Assembly: GCA_023333565.1 (NCBI GenBank)
Contig: JAJKFH010000241.1
Coordinates: forward strand, 310,001 to 374,000
DNA from: Puffinus mauretanicus
Taxonomy: Eukaryota; Chordata; Aves; Procellariiformes; Procellariidae
DNA length: 64,000 nucleotides
Reading direction: 5' to 3'
Shown here one piece after another: positions 33,801 through 42,397 of the stretch. The position numbers and the translations under genes were made by a program. The first letter of the stretch is position 1; each line of letters starts with the position of its first letter. The notes beneath the pieces were generated by a model. The model did no database searches. It was not told the origin of the DNA and saw only the letters and a program-made list of their open reading frames with translations.

Positions 33801-36364
33801 CGCAGGTCCCTGCGGCCGCAGGAGCGCCCCGGTGGGTGCTGGCGTGGGGGCTGGCTCGGCCCCCCCAGCCCCCACCCCCCGGCTGGACCTACCTGGCTCA
33901 GCCCCCTCCACCACGCGCCCCGTGAAGACGTCCTGCCGGAAGAGCGGCCGGTTGTCGTTCTGGTCCACCACGATGATCTCCAGGTCGGTGGGGTCCTCCA
34001 GCGTCACGCCGCCCAGGTCCAGCGCGAAGGCTTTCAGCTGCGGGCGCAGGGCGGGTGGGTCAGGGCCCGGCTGGGGGGGCCGGGGAGGGGGCTGCGGGCG
34101 GTTGGGCAGCATCCTTACCCGGAAGCGGTCGTTCTCCTCCCGGTCCAGCATGGCGTTGAGGAAGACCTTCCCGGTGAACTTGTCGATGGAGAAGATGCCC
34201 AGGGGCTCCTCGTCCACCCCCGGCCCCTTGATGCTGTAGATCACCCCCCCCGGCTGCTGCTTGTCCGACTTGATCTGCCCCGGGGAAAGCAGGGCTGGTG
34301 GTCCTGGGGCCGGGGGGTCTGTCCCCTGCCTGGGGTGCCCCTCTGCCCTGAGTCTCCCCCCATGCCACGTCGCCCTCCTGGGGTGCAATCCCCCTGCCCA
34401 GGGTGCCCCCCACCCCGCCGCCTGGAAGAGAGGGTGGGGGGCTCCCTGCCTACCTGCACCAGGAGGTGGGGGATGCGCTTGTGGTTCTCCGAGACGCTGA
34501 TGGGGGGGATCACCCAGGCCCTCTTCACCCGCCGCAGACCCTCGTGCTGCCGCCAGGCCTGGGGGCTGCCCGGGGCTGCAGCACCCGCCTGGGCTGGGCT
34601 GGCACCCTGTGGGGGGGACACAGTGCTGCCAGTGACCCCGAAACCTCCGGAGTGGGGTGCAATGCCAGGGCAGTGGGCAGGGCCTTGCACCCCGCTGGGT
34701 GCATGGTGCCGGGGTGCACGGTGCTGGCACCCCCTGATGGGGTTGGGTCTGGGGGAGCAGAGAGGCCACCCAGCTCCCCCAGGAGCTTCGTGTCGGCGGT
34801 CCCCTGACATCCTGGTGTGATGGTGACGGGCATCCTGCCAGTCTCGCCGGGAAGGGGTGCCCCACAAACAACCCCAGTGGTGCTCCGGGCACGGCCCCCA
34901 CCTCACGGCCGGGCTGTGCCCCACGGGACCCCGGCGGTGGGGACGAAGGGGTTACCCCGGCCTGGCAGCGCCTGGCGTGGCCCCAGCCCATGTCACCGTC
35001 ACCGCATGGACGTGGCAGCGAGGGCGGAAGGGTCAGGGATCGGTTCGGGCTGCATGGGTGGCCCGGCCGGGGCACAGAGCTGGGGTGCTGGGGGGAAAAA
35101 GGGAGCTGGAGGGGCTGGGGTGGAGCTGGGGGCTGTGAGGGGGGGGATTAGGAATGGAGACTGCGGGAGCAGGAGTTATGGGGGGGCTGCAGCGGGGGTC
35201 AGGGAGCTGTGGGGGCTAGGATGGGTTTAGGGGCCGTGAGCGACTGGGCTGGGGGGATCAGGGAATTGGGGGGGTGGCGTGGGGGTCCAGAGCTGTGGGG
35301 AGCAGGCGTGGGGGCTGGGAGATGGGGGTTAGGAGGGGGCAGGGAGCTGTGGTGTGGGGCTCTATACCACGTTCCTCAGGGCTCACCCTCGTCCTGGGCC
35401 CTGGGGACACCCGCTGTCCCCTCCCCGGGGAGGGAGCACATCTGGGCAGCGCCAGGCCTTGCACCCATCCACATCTGCACCCATCCGGCTGCACTGCTGG
35501 GTGCTGGGGTGCCCCAGGGTGCCCCAGGTCCTTGTGTGTGCACCCTGCCTGGGGCAGGGGAGCGGGCAGCAGGGATGGCTGTGCTGGGGGTCCGTGGGGA
35601 TGGTGCGGGGCAGTGCAGGGGAGGGGGCTGCGTGCCAGTCCCATGCGATGGGCAGGACAAGGGGCTTGTTTTGAGGCTGTGACAGCCTCCAGCTGTCCCT
35701 CTGCCCTCCCCAGGGGAGACCCCCCCTTCCCTGGGAGGCTGCTGGAGCTCAGGGCAGATGGGGAGGCGGTGGGGGGTGATGGGGGCCCTGCTGCTGGGGG
35801 GACCTGCCCTGCAGGTCCCTTTCCTTCCCCTGCCCTGAGCACCCGGCTGTGGGGCCCAGGCCAGAACCCCAACGGCCGCATGTGGCTCAGGCCTGAGACC
35901 ACAGTGAGGGGCTCTGGGGGAACGTGCACGGACAGGGGGGTGCAGAGGGGTTTGGGACCGCGACTGGGGTGGGAAAGGGGGGAGCAGAGTGTTTCTGAGT
36001 GCCTAATCCTCCCCCAGATCCCATCTCCCGCTCCACAAACGCAGGCAGTGTGCCGGAGCCGCAGGCTCCCCCCTGCCGCTGCCATCTGTGGGGTGGGAAA
36101 TGCCCCAAGAGGGGCACGGAGCCCCCGTCACCCCCACCCCCATCCCCGCCACCCCCAGGGATGTGCCTCCGCGGGGTCTGGGGTCCGGCTGCCCCCCCGG
36201 CACCGCACTGGGGCTCCCCATCCCAGCCGGCCCTCCCGGGGCACGGAGCGGGGGGGTCCCCGTCCCCATCCATCCCCATCCCCACCCCTTCCCCGTCCCC
36301 CCGCACCCCTTACCGGAGCGCAGAGGGGGGCGAGCAGGCAGGCGAGGAGGAGCGGGGGGCCCAT
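30693..36364 (-). CDS. CDH15: CDH15, M-cadherin (cadherin 15)
   Basis: Fourteen exons join in frame on the - strand to 781 residues (human about 814). Seen in order: signal peptide [17 protein letters not shown]; a short prodomain ending RRVKR (furin site, residues 42-46); mature N-terminus A47-W48, where W48 is the strand-swap Trp2; five cadherin repeats with Ca2+ motifs [25 protein letters not shown] and EVNDH; cysteine-rich end of EC5; membrane segment about 600-623; a juxtamembrane p120-catenin site ([16 protein letters not shown]); and a C-terminal beta-catenin-binding region ending LADLYGQ. EC1 has FAL in place of the HAV of classical cadherins, as in mammalian M-cadherin. Known role: calcium-dependent adhesion in skeletal muscle precursors and satellite cells. 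The gene is intact and converges with SLC22A31. Confidence 0.97.
30971..31126 (-). CDS. CDH15: CDH15 exon 13
   Basis: Residues 665-716. [16 protein letters not shown] and [11 protein letters not shown]. Donor GTGGGG. Confidence 0.97.
31205..31341 (-). CDS. CDH15: CDH15 exon 12 (juxtamembrane, p120 site)
   Basis: Residues 620-664. Arg-rich stop-transfer sequence, then [20 protein letters not shown]. Donor GTGAGC. The intron before it (31342-31791) is G-rich degenerate sequence on the + strand. Confidence 0.97.
31792..32031 (-). CDS. CDH15: CDH15 exon 11 (end of EC5, membrane segment)
   Basis: Residues 540-618. [12 protein letters not shown] carries the membrane-proximal cysteines, followed by [17 protein letters not shown] of the membrane segment. 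Donor GTGAGT. Confidence 0.97.
32112..32348 (-). CDS. CDH15: CDH15 exon 10 (EC4-EC5)
   Basis: Residues 461-538. [17 protein letters not shown] and [20 protein letters not shown]. Donor GTAAGG. Confidence 0.97.
32422..32564 (-). CDS. CDH15: CDH15 exon 9 (EC4)
   Basis: Residues 413-459. [20 protein letters not shown] and [16 protein letters not shown]. Donor GTGAGC. Confidence 0.95.
32703..32956 (-). CDS. CDH15: CDH15 exon 8 (EC3-EC4)
   Basis: Residues 328-411 plus two bases. [20 protein letters not shown] and [20 protein letters not shown]. Donor GTGAGT. Confidence 0.97.
33028..33213 (-). CDS. CDH15: CDH15 exon 7 (EC3)
   Basis: Residues 266-327. [20 protein letters not shown] and [20 protein letters not shown]. 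Donor GTGGGC. Confidence 0.97.
33319..33447 (-). CDS. CDH15: CDH15 exon 6 (EC2-EC3)
   Basis: Residues 223-265. [19 protein letters not shown] and [11 protein letters not shown]. Donor GTAGGG. Confidence 0.96.
33649..33809 (-). CDS. CDH15: CDH15 exon 5 (EC2)
   Basis: Residues 170-222. [18 protein letters not shown] and GLDREV-type ending. Donor GTAGCG. Confidence 0.96.
33893..34037 (-). CDS. CDH15: CDH15 exon 4 (EC1-EC2 linker)
   Basis: Residues 121-168 plus one base. [20 protein letters not shown] then [14 protein letters not shown] replaces HAV. Donor GTAGGT. Confidence 0.97.
34119..34274 (-). CDS. CDH15: CDH15 exon 3 (EC1)
   Basis: Residues 69-120. [20 protein letters not shown] and [20 protein letters not shown]. 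Donor GTAAGG. Confidence 0.97.
34454..34606 (-). CDS. CDH15: CDH15 exon 2 (prodomain, furin site, mature start)
   Basis: Residues 18-68. Contains [20 protein letters not shown]; the cleavage point exposes Ala-Trp. Acceptor CCCACAG, donor GTAGGC. Confidence 0.96.
34607..36313 (-). other. CDH15: CDH15 intron 1
   Basis: 1.7 kb, strongly G-rich on the + strand between 35090 and 35350 with degenerate GGAGCTGTGGGG-like units. C-rich tracts (CCCATCC type) occur at about 36255-36300 next to exon 1. No gene seen. Confidence 0.75.
36314..36364 (-). CDS. CDH15: CDH15 exon 1 (start codon, signal peptide)
   Basis: Residues 1-17, [20 protein letters not shown] at 36364. Donor GTAAGG on the - strand. The next intron is 1.7 kb. 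Confidence 0.9.
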
Positions 36365-36418
36365 GGCGGAGCGGGGCGCAGTCCGGCCGCCAGCCCCGAG
36401 CCGCTCGCCGGCCCCGAG

Positions 36419-36460
36419 CTAAAATAACGGCGGGGCTGGCTGAGTGACAGCACATGTGCT
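36419..36460 (-). promoter_or_regulatory. CDH15: Candidate CDH15 core promoter: AT box plus palindromic E-box
   Basis: Read on the - strand, the 12-base palindrome AGCACATGTGCT (36449-36460, E-box CACATGTG) is followed 21 bases later by TTATTTTAG (36427-36419), which could serve as a TATA-like box. The start codon is 55 bases further on. M-cadherin is a known muscle gene controlled by MyoD-type E-box factors. That these particular bases are used is inference. Confidence 0.55.
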
Positions 36461-37073
36461 GCCGAGCGGGCCGGGCCCCCCCGGCCGGGCAGCTGTCCCC
36501 GCCGCCCCCCCGGCCCGGAGCCCGCACCCCCTGCCCGGCGGGGGCCCGGCGGGGCGGGCGGCGGGGGGGCCCGGCAGGGCCCGGGGGGGCTCGGGGGGAT
36601 GCGGAGGGGCGCGGGGGGGGCGTCCTCGCTACCCGGGGCGGGGGGGTCGGGAGTGCGCGGCCCCCGGGGCAGGGCGGGCGGGAACGCGGCAGCTGTCGCC
36701 GGGCGCGACTCGGGGATGCCGCGACGGGGCGGGCGGGGAGGGAGAGACCCGGCCCCACTGCCCCGGCACGGCTGGTCCGGCACCGGGACCGGCTCCGGGA
36801 CGGGCACCGGGACAGGGACCAGGACCGGGACCGGGACCCATTCTGCCCGCCCCGCTCCGCCGCGCCCCCCGTCGAGGCGAGCCCGCCCCGGTCCCCGGCC
36901 GCGCCCGGTGCCGGTGCCGCTTGCGCGGGCGGCGGGGCCAGGGCCAGCGCGGGCTCGGGAGAGGAACAGCAGCGTCCCGCGGGTTCCCACGGGGCGGAGC
37001 GGCCCCGGGCTGCTCCTGGAGCCCCGGCAAGGCCCCCGGCCCGCTGCCCCCAGTCCCTGTTGCCGGTCACGGC

Positions 37074-37456
37074 GCTGTCCCCGACCCCCGGGGCCGGTCC
37101 CGGCGCTGCCCCCCGACCCCCGGGGCCGCTCCTGGTGCTGCCCCCGAGACCCGCTGCCGGTCCCAATGCTGCCCCCCGACCCCCGGGGCCGCTCCCGACG
37201 CTGCCCCCGGACCCCCGGGGCCGGTCCCAGCGCTGCCCCCCGACCCCCGATGCTGGTCCCGGTGCTGCCCTCCGACCCCCGGGGCCGCTGCCGGCGCTGC
37301 CCCCCGACCCCCGGGGCCGCTCCCGGCGCTGCCCCCCGACTCCCGGGGCCGCTCTCGGCGCTGCCCTCCGACTCCCGGGGCCGGCCCCGGCGCTGCCCCC
37401 CGACCCCCGATGATGGTCCCGGTGCTACCCCCCGACCCCCGGGGCCGGTCCCGGCG
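37074..37456. repeat. 32-bp GC minisatellite upstream of CDH15
   Basis: About twelve tandem copies with period 31-32, each beginning GCTGCCCCCCGACCCCCGGG or close to it. Unit starts are at 37074, 37105, 37137, 37168, 37200, 37232, 37264, 37296, 37328, 37360, 37392 and 37424. It lies 0.7 to 1.1 kb upstream of the CDH15 start. The period is not a multiple of three, and the many open frames across it are artefacts. Confidence 0.93.
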
Positions 37457-38784
37457 GCACCGCGAGGTCGCGGCACCAGGTGGCAGCATCGTCCCGGCCA
37501 CCGGCCCCGACACCGGTGGTCCCCGCCGCCCGGGGTGCCGCAGCGGGGAGCGCCGGCGCGGGGTCCCGAGGGTCGCGGCTGCAGCAGGGCTGGAAAGCCG
37601 CCACCCCCCGGGCAGGGCGGAGGGGGGCCGGGGAGGGTCCTCGCCCTCCCGGGGAACCAAGCCCTGGGCCTGGCAAGGGAAGGTGCGGTGTTTCGGTGAC
37701 GCTGGTGGCCTCGCCATGTCCTACTCGGCTGCTGCGGGACCCCTGCCCGGCCAGCACCCTTCTTGGGAAAAAGGGTGCCCTGCCGGTGCGGGGCATCGTT
37801 TGGAGCGTGGGGCAAGACGTGGGGCACTGACACGGGGGTAGGGCACAAGGCGTGGGAAAAGGGACACGGACGCAGGACGTGGGATGCAGGATATCTTCTG
37901 CCCATCCCCAGAAGCTGAGCGGTGGTGGCAGGGCTGTCGGTGTCCCCAGGGACAGCGGGAGGGGACATGGAGCCGCGCCATGAGCGGGTGAGCATTGGGC
38001 ACTGGTGACTCGTGGTGCGGCTGGGCCCTGGCGTGGGCAGCGGCGCTCACTGATCCCATCCGTCCGCCCCCCTCGCCCTGCCACCCTGCATCAGTGTCAC
38101 GGTGAGGAGCTGCCCCAGCGGCGCTGGCCGGGGGGTCCTGATGGCTGCCACTGACCCTAATGTGCCGTGGCAGCGGGGCAGCCGAGCAGATGTTCCCTGC
38201 CACCGGCACCGTGGTGTGGGGGCGCGGGGGTGGCAGACGTGAGGGGCTCTGACAAGGTGCCAGTCCGAGGTCATGGTGCCGGTGCTGCCGGCCACGGGAG
38301 CTACCTGGTGCCCGTGACATGGCTCTGGCTGCGGCACAGCAGCACGACCCCCATCTCAACCTCTGGCCCTCCACTGCCATGCCCTGCCCCTCTCCCCCTG
38401 CAAACTGGGGCTCCCACTGGGGTGCAGGGACTTGGGGTCCCACAGATGCTGGGTCCAAACGGCCCCAGCCCAGGCCTACGGCTCCCCTTGCCATGCTGGG
38501 TCAGAGAAGGGGTCACTCTATTTTGGAGATGCCAGGTCCCCCCCTCCCAGCTGACACCCTCTGATCTACCCAGGCCAGCGCAAGAGCTGGTTTTGGGACC
38601 AGTTGTGCCCCCACCGTGGGTGATGGGACCAGTCGTGTCCCTAATGTGGGTGCAGTGGGACCAGTCGTGGCCCCAGCGCGGGGAGCCTGGGCAGTGCCCC
38701 ATCCCCACCATGCCTGGTGATGGGGAGAGCGAGCAGCCGGGAGCGCGGAGCCGAGCAGCGAGGTGCCGAACACTGTCGCAGCAG

Positions 38785-38844
38785 CCATAAAGCCACCGGA
38801 GCTTTGGCTTTTATAAGGCAATAAAAGATAATGTCAGCTATAAA
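38785..38844. promoter_or_regulatory. Candidate regulatory element with four ATAAA-type homeobox sites
   Basis: CCATAAA (38785), TTTTATAA (38809), CAATAAAA (38819) and CTATAAA (38838) lie within 60 bases of otherwise GC-rich DNA. They resemble the known binding preferences of CDX and posterior HOX proteins. Function is inferred. Confidence 0.4.
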
Positions 38845-39089
38845 GCGCGAGAGCAGGTCCCGGTCTGCCGAGCCGCCCGCTGAGCCCGGGGCTGGGGCGA
38901 GCTGCTGGGCGCAGCTCGGGGGGCACGGAGGTGTGGGCAGCCCCCAGCCCCTGGGGACACCCCAGCAAGGCGATACCTTGCTCAGGGCGAGCAGGTCCCT
39001 GGGTGCCCCAGGGTGGGCTGCGGGCAGGGGGACGCTGCAGCAGCGCGGGGGGTGGCCAGCAACGGTGGTGGGGCCAGCGTTACGTCCAA

Positions 39090-39245
39090 CGCATTAAAGA
39101 TGCTACTTTGGGTTGTTGTTTTTGTTTTAATGGTTTTATTGCGCGATGCCGGGGACGGGCCTGGCAGGCCTTAATGAAGGAGATTGATGGCTTAATAGCC
39201 TGTAGCCATTACGGGGTAATTGAATGGTTGTGTACATATGATCAG
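39090..39245. promoter_or_regulatory. Candidate conserved non-coding element
   Basis: AT-rich block with many homeodomain-type cores: GCATTAAAG, TTTTATTGCG, CCTTAATGAAG, AGATTGATGG, CTTAATAG, GGTAATTGAA and CATATG. Edges to GC-rich flanks are sharp. No open frame or repeat. Confidence 0.45.
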
Positions 39246-39764
39246 ACCGTCAATGCGGACGTGGCTCGCAAGCGAAGCGCCTGGAGCCGCGGGGGGATGC
39301 GTGCAGCCCCCCCCGCACCCCAGACAGATACAGCGCGGGGGTGGCAAAGCCCATGGCCTTGGGGACCCCTGTCCATCCCCAATGTCTGGGCTGTGTAGGT
39401 GTCCTGGGGCCACATCCATTGGCGAGGGGACGGAGCGGGTCTTCAGGTTTATCCAGTGGCACCGGGTCACCGAAACCCATCTCCTGCCGGCTCAGCTCCC
39501 AGCCTGGGCTCTGGGGCACCGAGACCCGGTGCTTTAATGAGGCTTTTAATTAACAGGTCCCATCTATAGGGATGAACAGTGGTGGGGGAGTGGAGGTGGG
39601 AGCCATGGGGGTCCAGCACAGATGGCAGCCCCAAACTGGGGGCTGCAGCCACGGCCGCCGGCACCCGAGGGCTGCGCCGCCGACCGCCCTCCCTGCGACA
39701 GCCACCACCGAGGAGAAAACCCAGCAGAGTCGCAGCCATGTCCCTGCGCCGAGGTGTGAGTCAA

Positions 39765-40070
39765 ACTACTCATTTTAGTGTGTGACAGCCAGGTGTTTTA
39801 CAGTATTTGCTACCTGTGATCATCCATCAAAGCAATCGATAGCGTTCCTGCAGAGTTTTATTAATGATCTTGTCACCGGGCTGGTGCTGGGTGCCTGGGG
39901 TTGTCGAGAATGATAGATCATTAAGAGCTTTTGCTGCTATTTATTCTCCAGTGACCTTGTCTCTCTCCATTGTTGCTTGCTTAAGAGTTATGAATGTGAG
40001 ACATGATAATTTGATATTGATCTATTTGGTAAGTTAAAAAATTTACTGCATCGTTGATGTTTTAACAAAG
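39765..40070. promoter_or_regulatory. Candidate conserved non-coding element (developmental enhancer type)
   Basis: 300 bases of AT-rich sequence with recognisable motifs: TGACAG (MEIS/TGIF, 39782), AGGTGTTT (T-box half-site, 39791), CATCAAAG (TCF/LEF, 39825), AATCGATA (ONECUT/CUX, 39834), the inverted repeat AATGAT-AG-ATCATT (39909-39922), TGACCTTG (nuclear receptor half-site, 39952) and CATTGTTG (SOX, 39968). Motif matches are by eye; activity is inferred. Confidence 0.5.
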
Positions 40071-40405
40071 GATCCGCTCGATCCCTCCCGCAGACCGGTG
40101 AGAGCCGCCGGTGCTCGGCTCTGCACGCCGTGGCGAGGGGGCAACCAGGCGCCGTGCCGGTGCATCCGTGTGCCGGAGCACTGTGCCCGCCCGGCATGGG
40201 ACGGTGAGGGGTGGCTGAGTGAGCTCTGTGTGTCCCTGGTGTCCCTGGGGGCCCCGTCCCAACCCCTTCTGAGCCTGAAGTACTGAAATCCGGGTGCTGG
40301 CACTGCGCTGGGAGGGCAGGGTGCGGGGATGGACAGAGCGGGCGCACGGCTGGACCTGTCCGTGCAGGCGGGGTGGGGTGGGATGGAGCGGCTGCAGCGG
40401 AGGAA

Positions 40406-40474
40406 CCCTGTCCCCATCCATGTCCCCTTCCCCTTTCCCGTCCCCTTCCCCATCCCTGTCCCGTCCCTGCTCCC
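40406..40474. repeat. CCCCTTCCC-type pyrimidine tract
   Basis: Imperfect units of CCCNTCC on the + strand without purine runs, a simple sequence able to form triplex or i-motif structures by known rules. Confidence 0.7.
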
Positions 40475-40929
40475 TCTGCCCAGTGCCATGTGTCTGCCAG
40501 CTGTCCCCTCCATGTCCTCTCCGTGTTCGCTCATTGTCCTCCCAGATGCTCAGGGCTCCACTGACCCTAACAAAGGTATTTGATGTAATTTCTTGTGCTC
40601 CCCGTTCCTCTTGCCCTCCCTGGTGCTCCCAGGGTCCCATCGGCTGGCAGGGAAATCTGGGGCTCCCTGTCACCCCCTTGGCACCGGACAGGACCGGACC
40701 AGCATCCCTCTGCCGCGCTGCCTCCCCGGGGCACCAGGGATGGACCCACCGTGCAGGGCACGACCGCCATCCCCCCCGGCCGTATCGATCCCCATCGCCC
40801 ACTGCCGCGTGGCCGGCAGCTCACGCATGAAGTCAAACAGGGACAAAAATCCGTTTATAAAGGTAGGGTTTATCGATACCGCCTGTCCTCCAGGAAACCG
40901 ATGACCTTCAGTCGCGGGCGCTGGTGTCA

Positions 40930-40952
40930 GCACACACACACACGCGCGCGCA
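40930..40952. repeat. CA/CG dinucleotide microsatellite
   Basis: (CA)7 followed directly by (CG)4; alternating purine-pyrimidine. Confidence 0.85.
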
Positions 40953-42144
40953 GAGGCGCAGGAGCGCACGTGCTGTATAATTCATGCTGCATCTGCTCCC
41001 CGGTGCCTCCAACACCCTGCTCGGCTCAGCCCCCACCCCGCGCCGGACCGAGCGCCCACCGTGGCTTGCACCCCTCGCCATGCCGCGGCCATGCTGTGCG
41101 CTCACCCCGGCCAAAAACCGAGCCCATCTCCAGCGCCTGCCCGGCCGCCCCGTTCTCCCTGGGCTCCCTGCACGTTATTCCGTGCTTCACGGCTCTCCGA
41201 TCGCACTGAGGTCACTGCAAGCCCCTGGCAGCCATCCCTGCCCCCTCCTCCCCCCGTCTTTCCCCCTCCGTTACGGGACGGGTGTCGCAGCGGAGGAGCG
41301 CTCCCCGGCACCGGCCAGGGTGGTGGGGCTCTGTCCCGGTGCCCGCACCCGGCTGGCTCCGGGTGGGGGAGGTGCACTGGGTCGTAAGCGCAGCCAGTAT
41401 TTACTTGAGATTTTGTATTTATTCTTCACTTCTGCTGGGAAATGGAGGCGGCGCTTGGTGGAGCGGGGAGGTGGATGGTACTGATTTACAGCAGGTTATG
41501 GGGCATCCCACCGTCACCTGGATCCCACCGGTGGGGGATCCACTCGCTCTCTCAGGCTCTCCCTCTCTATAAACCAAACCATGGGGAAAGTCGCTGAGTC
41601 CATGGGAAAGGGCAAAGAGGAGGCAAAATTACCAGGCATCACCGCAGCTGGCTGAAGACAGGACTTTAATGTAAAGAGTAATTTCACCTGGCGATGAATT
41701 GCACGTGGCCTGAGGCAGAGCCATAACGGGAACGGGGATGAGCATCCAGAGGCAGACGAAGGCAAGGCGGGGAGCCGGGGAGCCCTTCCCAGCCAGGCAG
41801 AGTGGCTCCCGTGGGCCGGTCACGCGGCTGAGACCCACCGAGGGCCGGTGGGGTCTGTCTGCCCCCGAGCAGCTGCTGCTGGGACCAGCTCGGGGGGGAT
41901 GCGGAGGCGTTCGCGGTGTCTGCTTTTCACCTGCCTCCCACCACCTCTGTGGCAGCTAAATAGAGCGACTTTGGCCAGCAGTGCCTGCTGCCAGCACTGG
42001 CATGGGGGACAGTCCTGGCCCGGGACCCCGCAGCGTTATCCCACGCTTCGCTTCAGACCCAGCCCCGAGCCTCCTGCAAACGGCTCCGGCACAAGGAAGG
42101 TGGCCCTGCAGTTCAGCCAGAGACCACCTGGGATGAATCCTACT

Positions 42145-42160
42145 TTTATTGGACTTTATT
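42145..42160 (-). terminator. ACSF3: ACSF3 poly(A) signals
   Basis: On the - strand AATAAA occurs at 42160-42155 and AATAAAA at 42150-42144, 10 bases apart. They are about 120-135 bases beyond the stop codon, giving a short 3' UTR. Confidence 0.82.
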
Positions 42161-42279
42161 CATGGACCAGACTGCAGTGAGCCAGACCTGCCACTGCTAA
42201 TCACTGCTGGTACCTCATCAGTGCCGTTGTAGAGAGAGAACGCATGCGGCGGAGGACCAAAGACCCCCGGGCTCCTGCT

Positions 42280-42397
42280 CTAGGCTGGGTAAAAGCGCTG
42301 CAGAAGCTCCTTCTTGTTGACTTTTCCCATCTGATTGCGCGGGATCTCCTCCACCACGATCAGCTCGGTTGGGATGGTGTATGGTGCCATGGTCTCC
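42280..42397 (-). CDS. ACSF3: ACSF3 terminal coding exon (catalytic Lys motif)
   Basis: 118 bases. Acceptor GTTGCAG. Encodes [20 protein letters not shown] and [18 protein letters not shown], then TAG at 42280-42282. Confidence 0.96.

Larger units (their letters stand above)
37457..42130. other. Gene-free interval between CDH15 and ACSF3
   Basis: 4.7 kb with no coding exon recognised on either strand. GC-rich sequence is interrupted by sharply bounded AT-rich blocks at 38780-38845, 39090-39245 and 39765-40070, listed separately. Also a pyrimidine tract at 40406-40474 and a CA/CG microsatellite at 40930-40952. Confidence 0.7.

Noticed and set aside
36310..37995. 561-residue - strand and 465-residue + strand open frames
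   Set aside because: Both run through the 32-bp minisatellite upstream of CDH15. The repeat period is not divisible by three and the translations are compositional artefacts.
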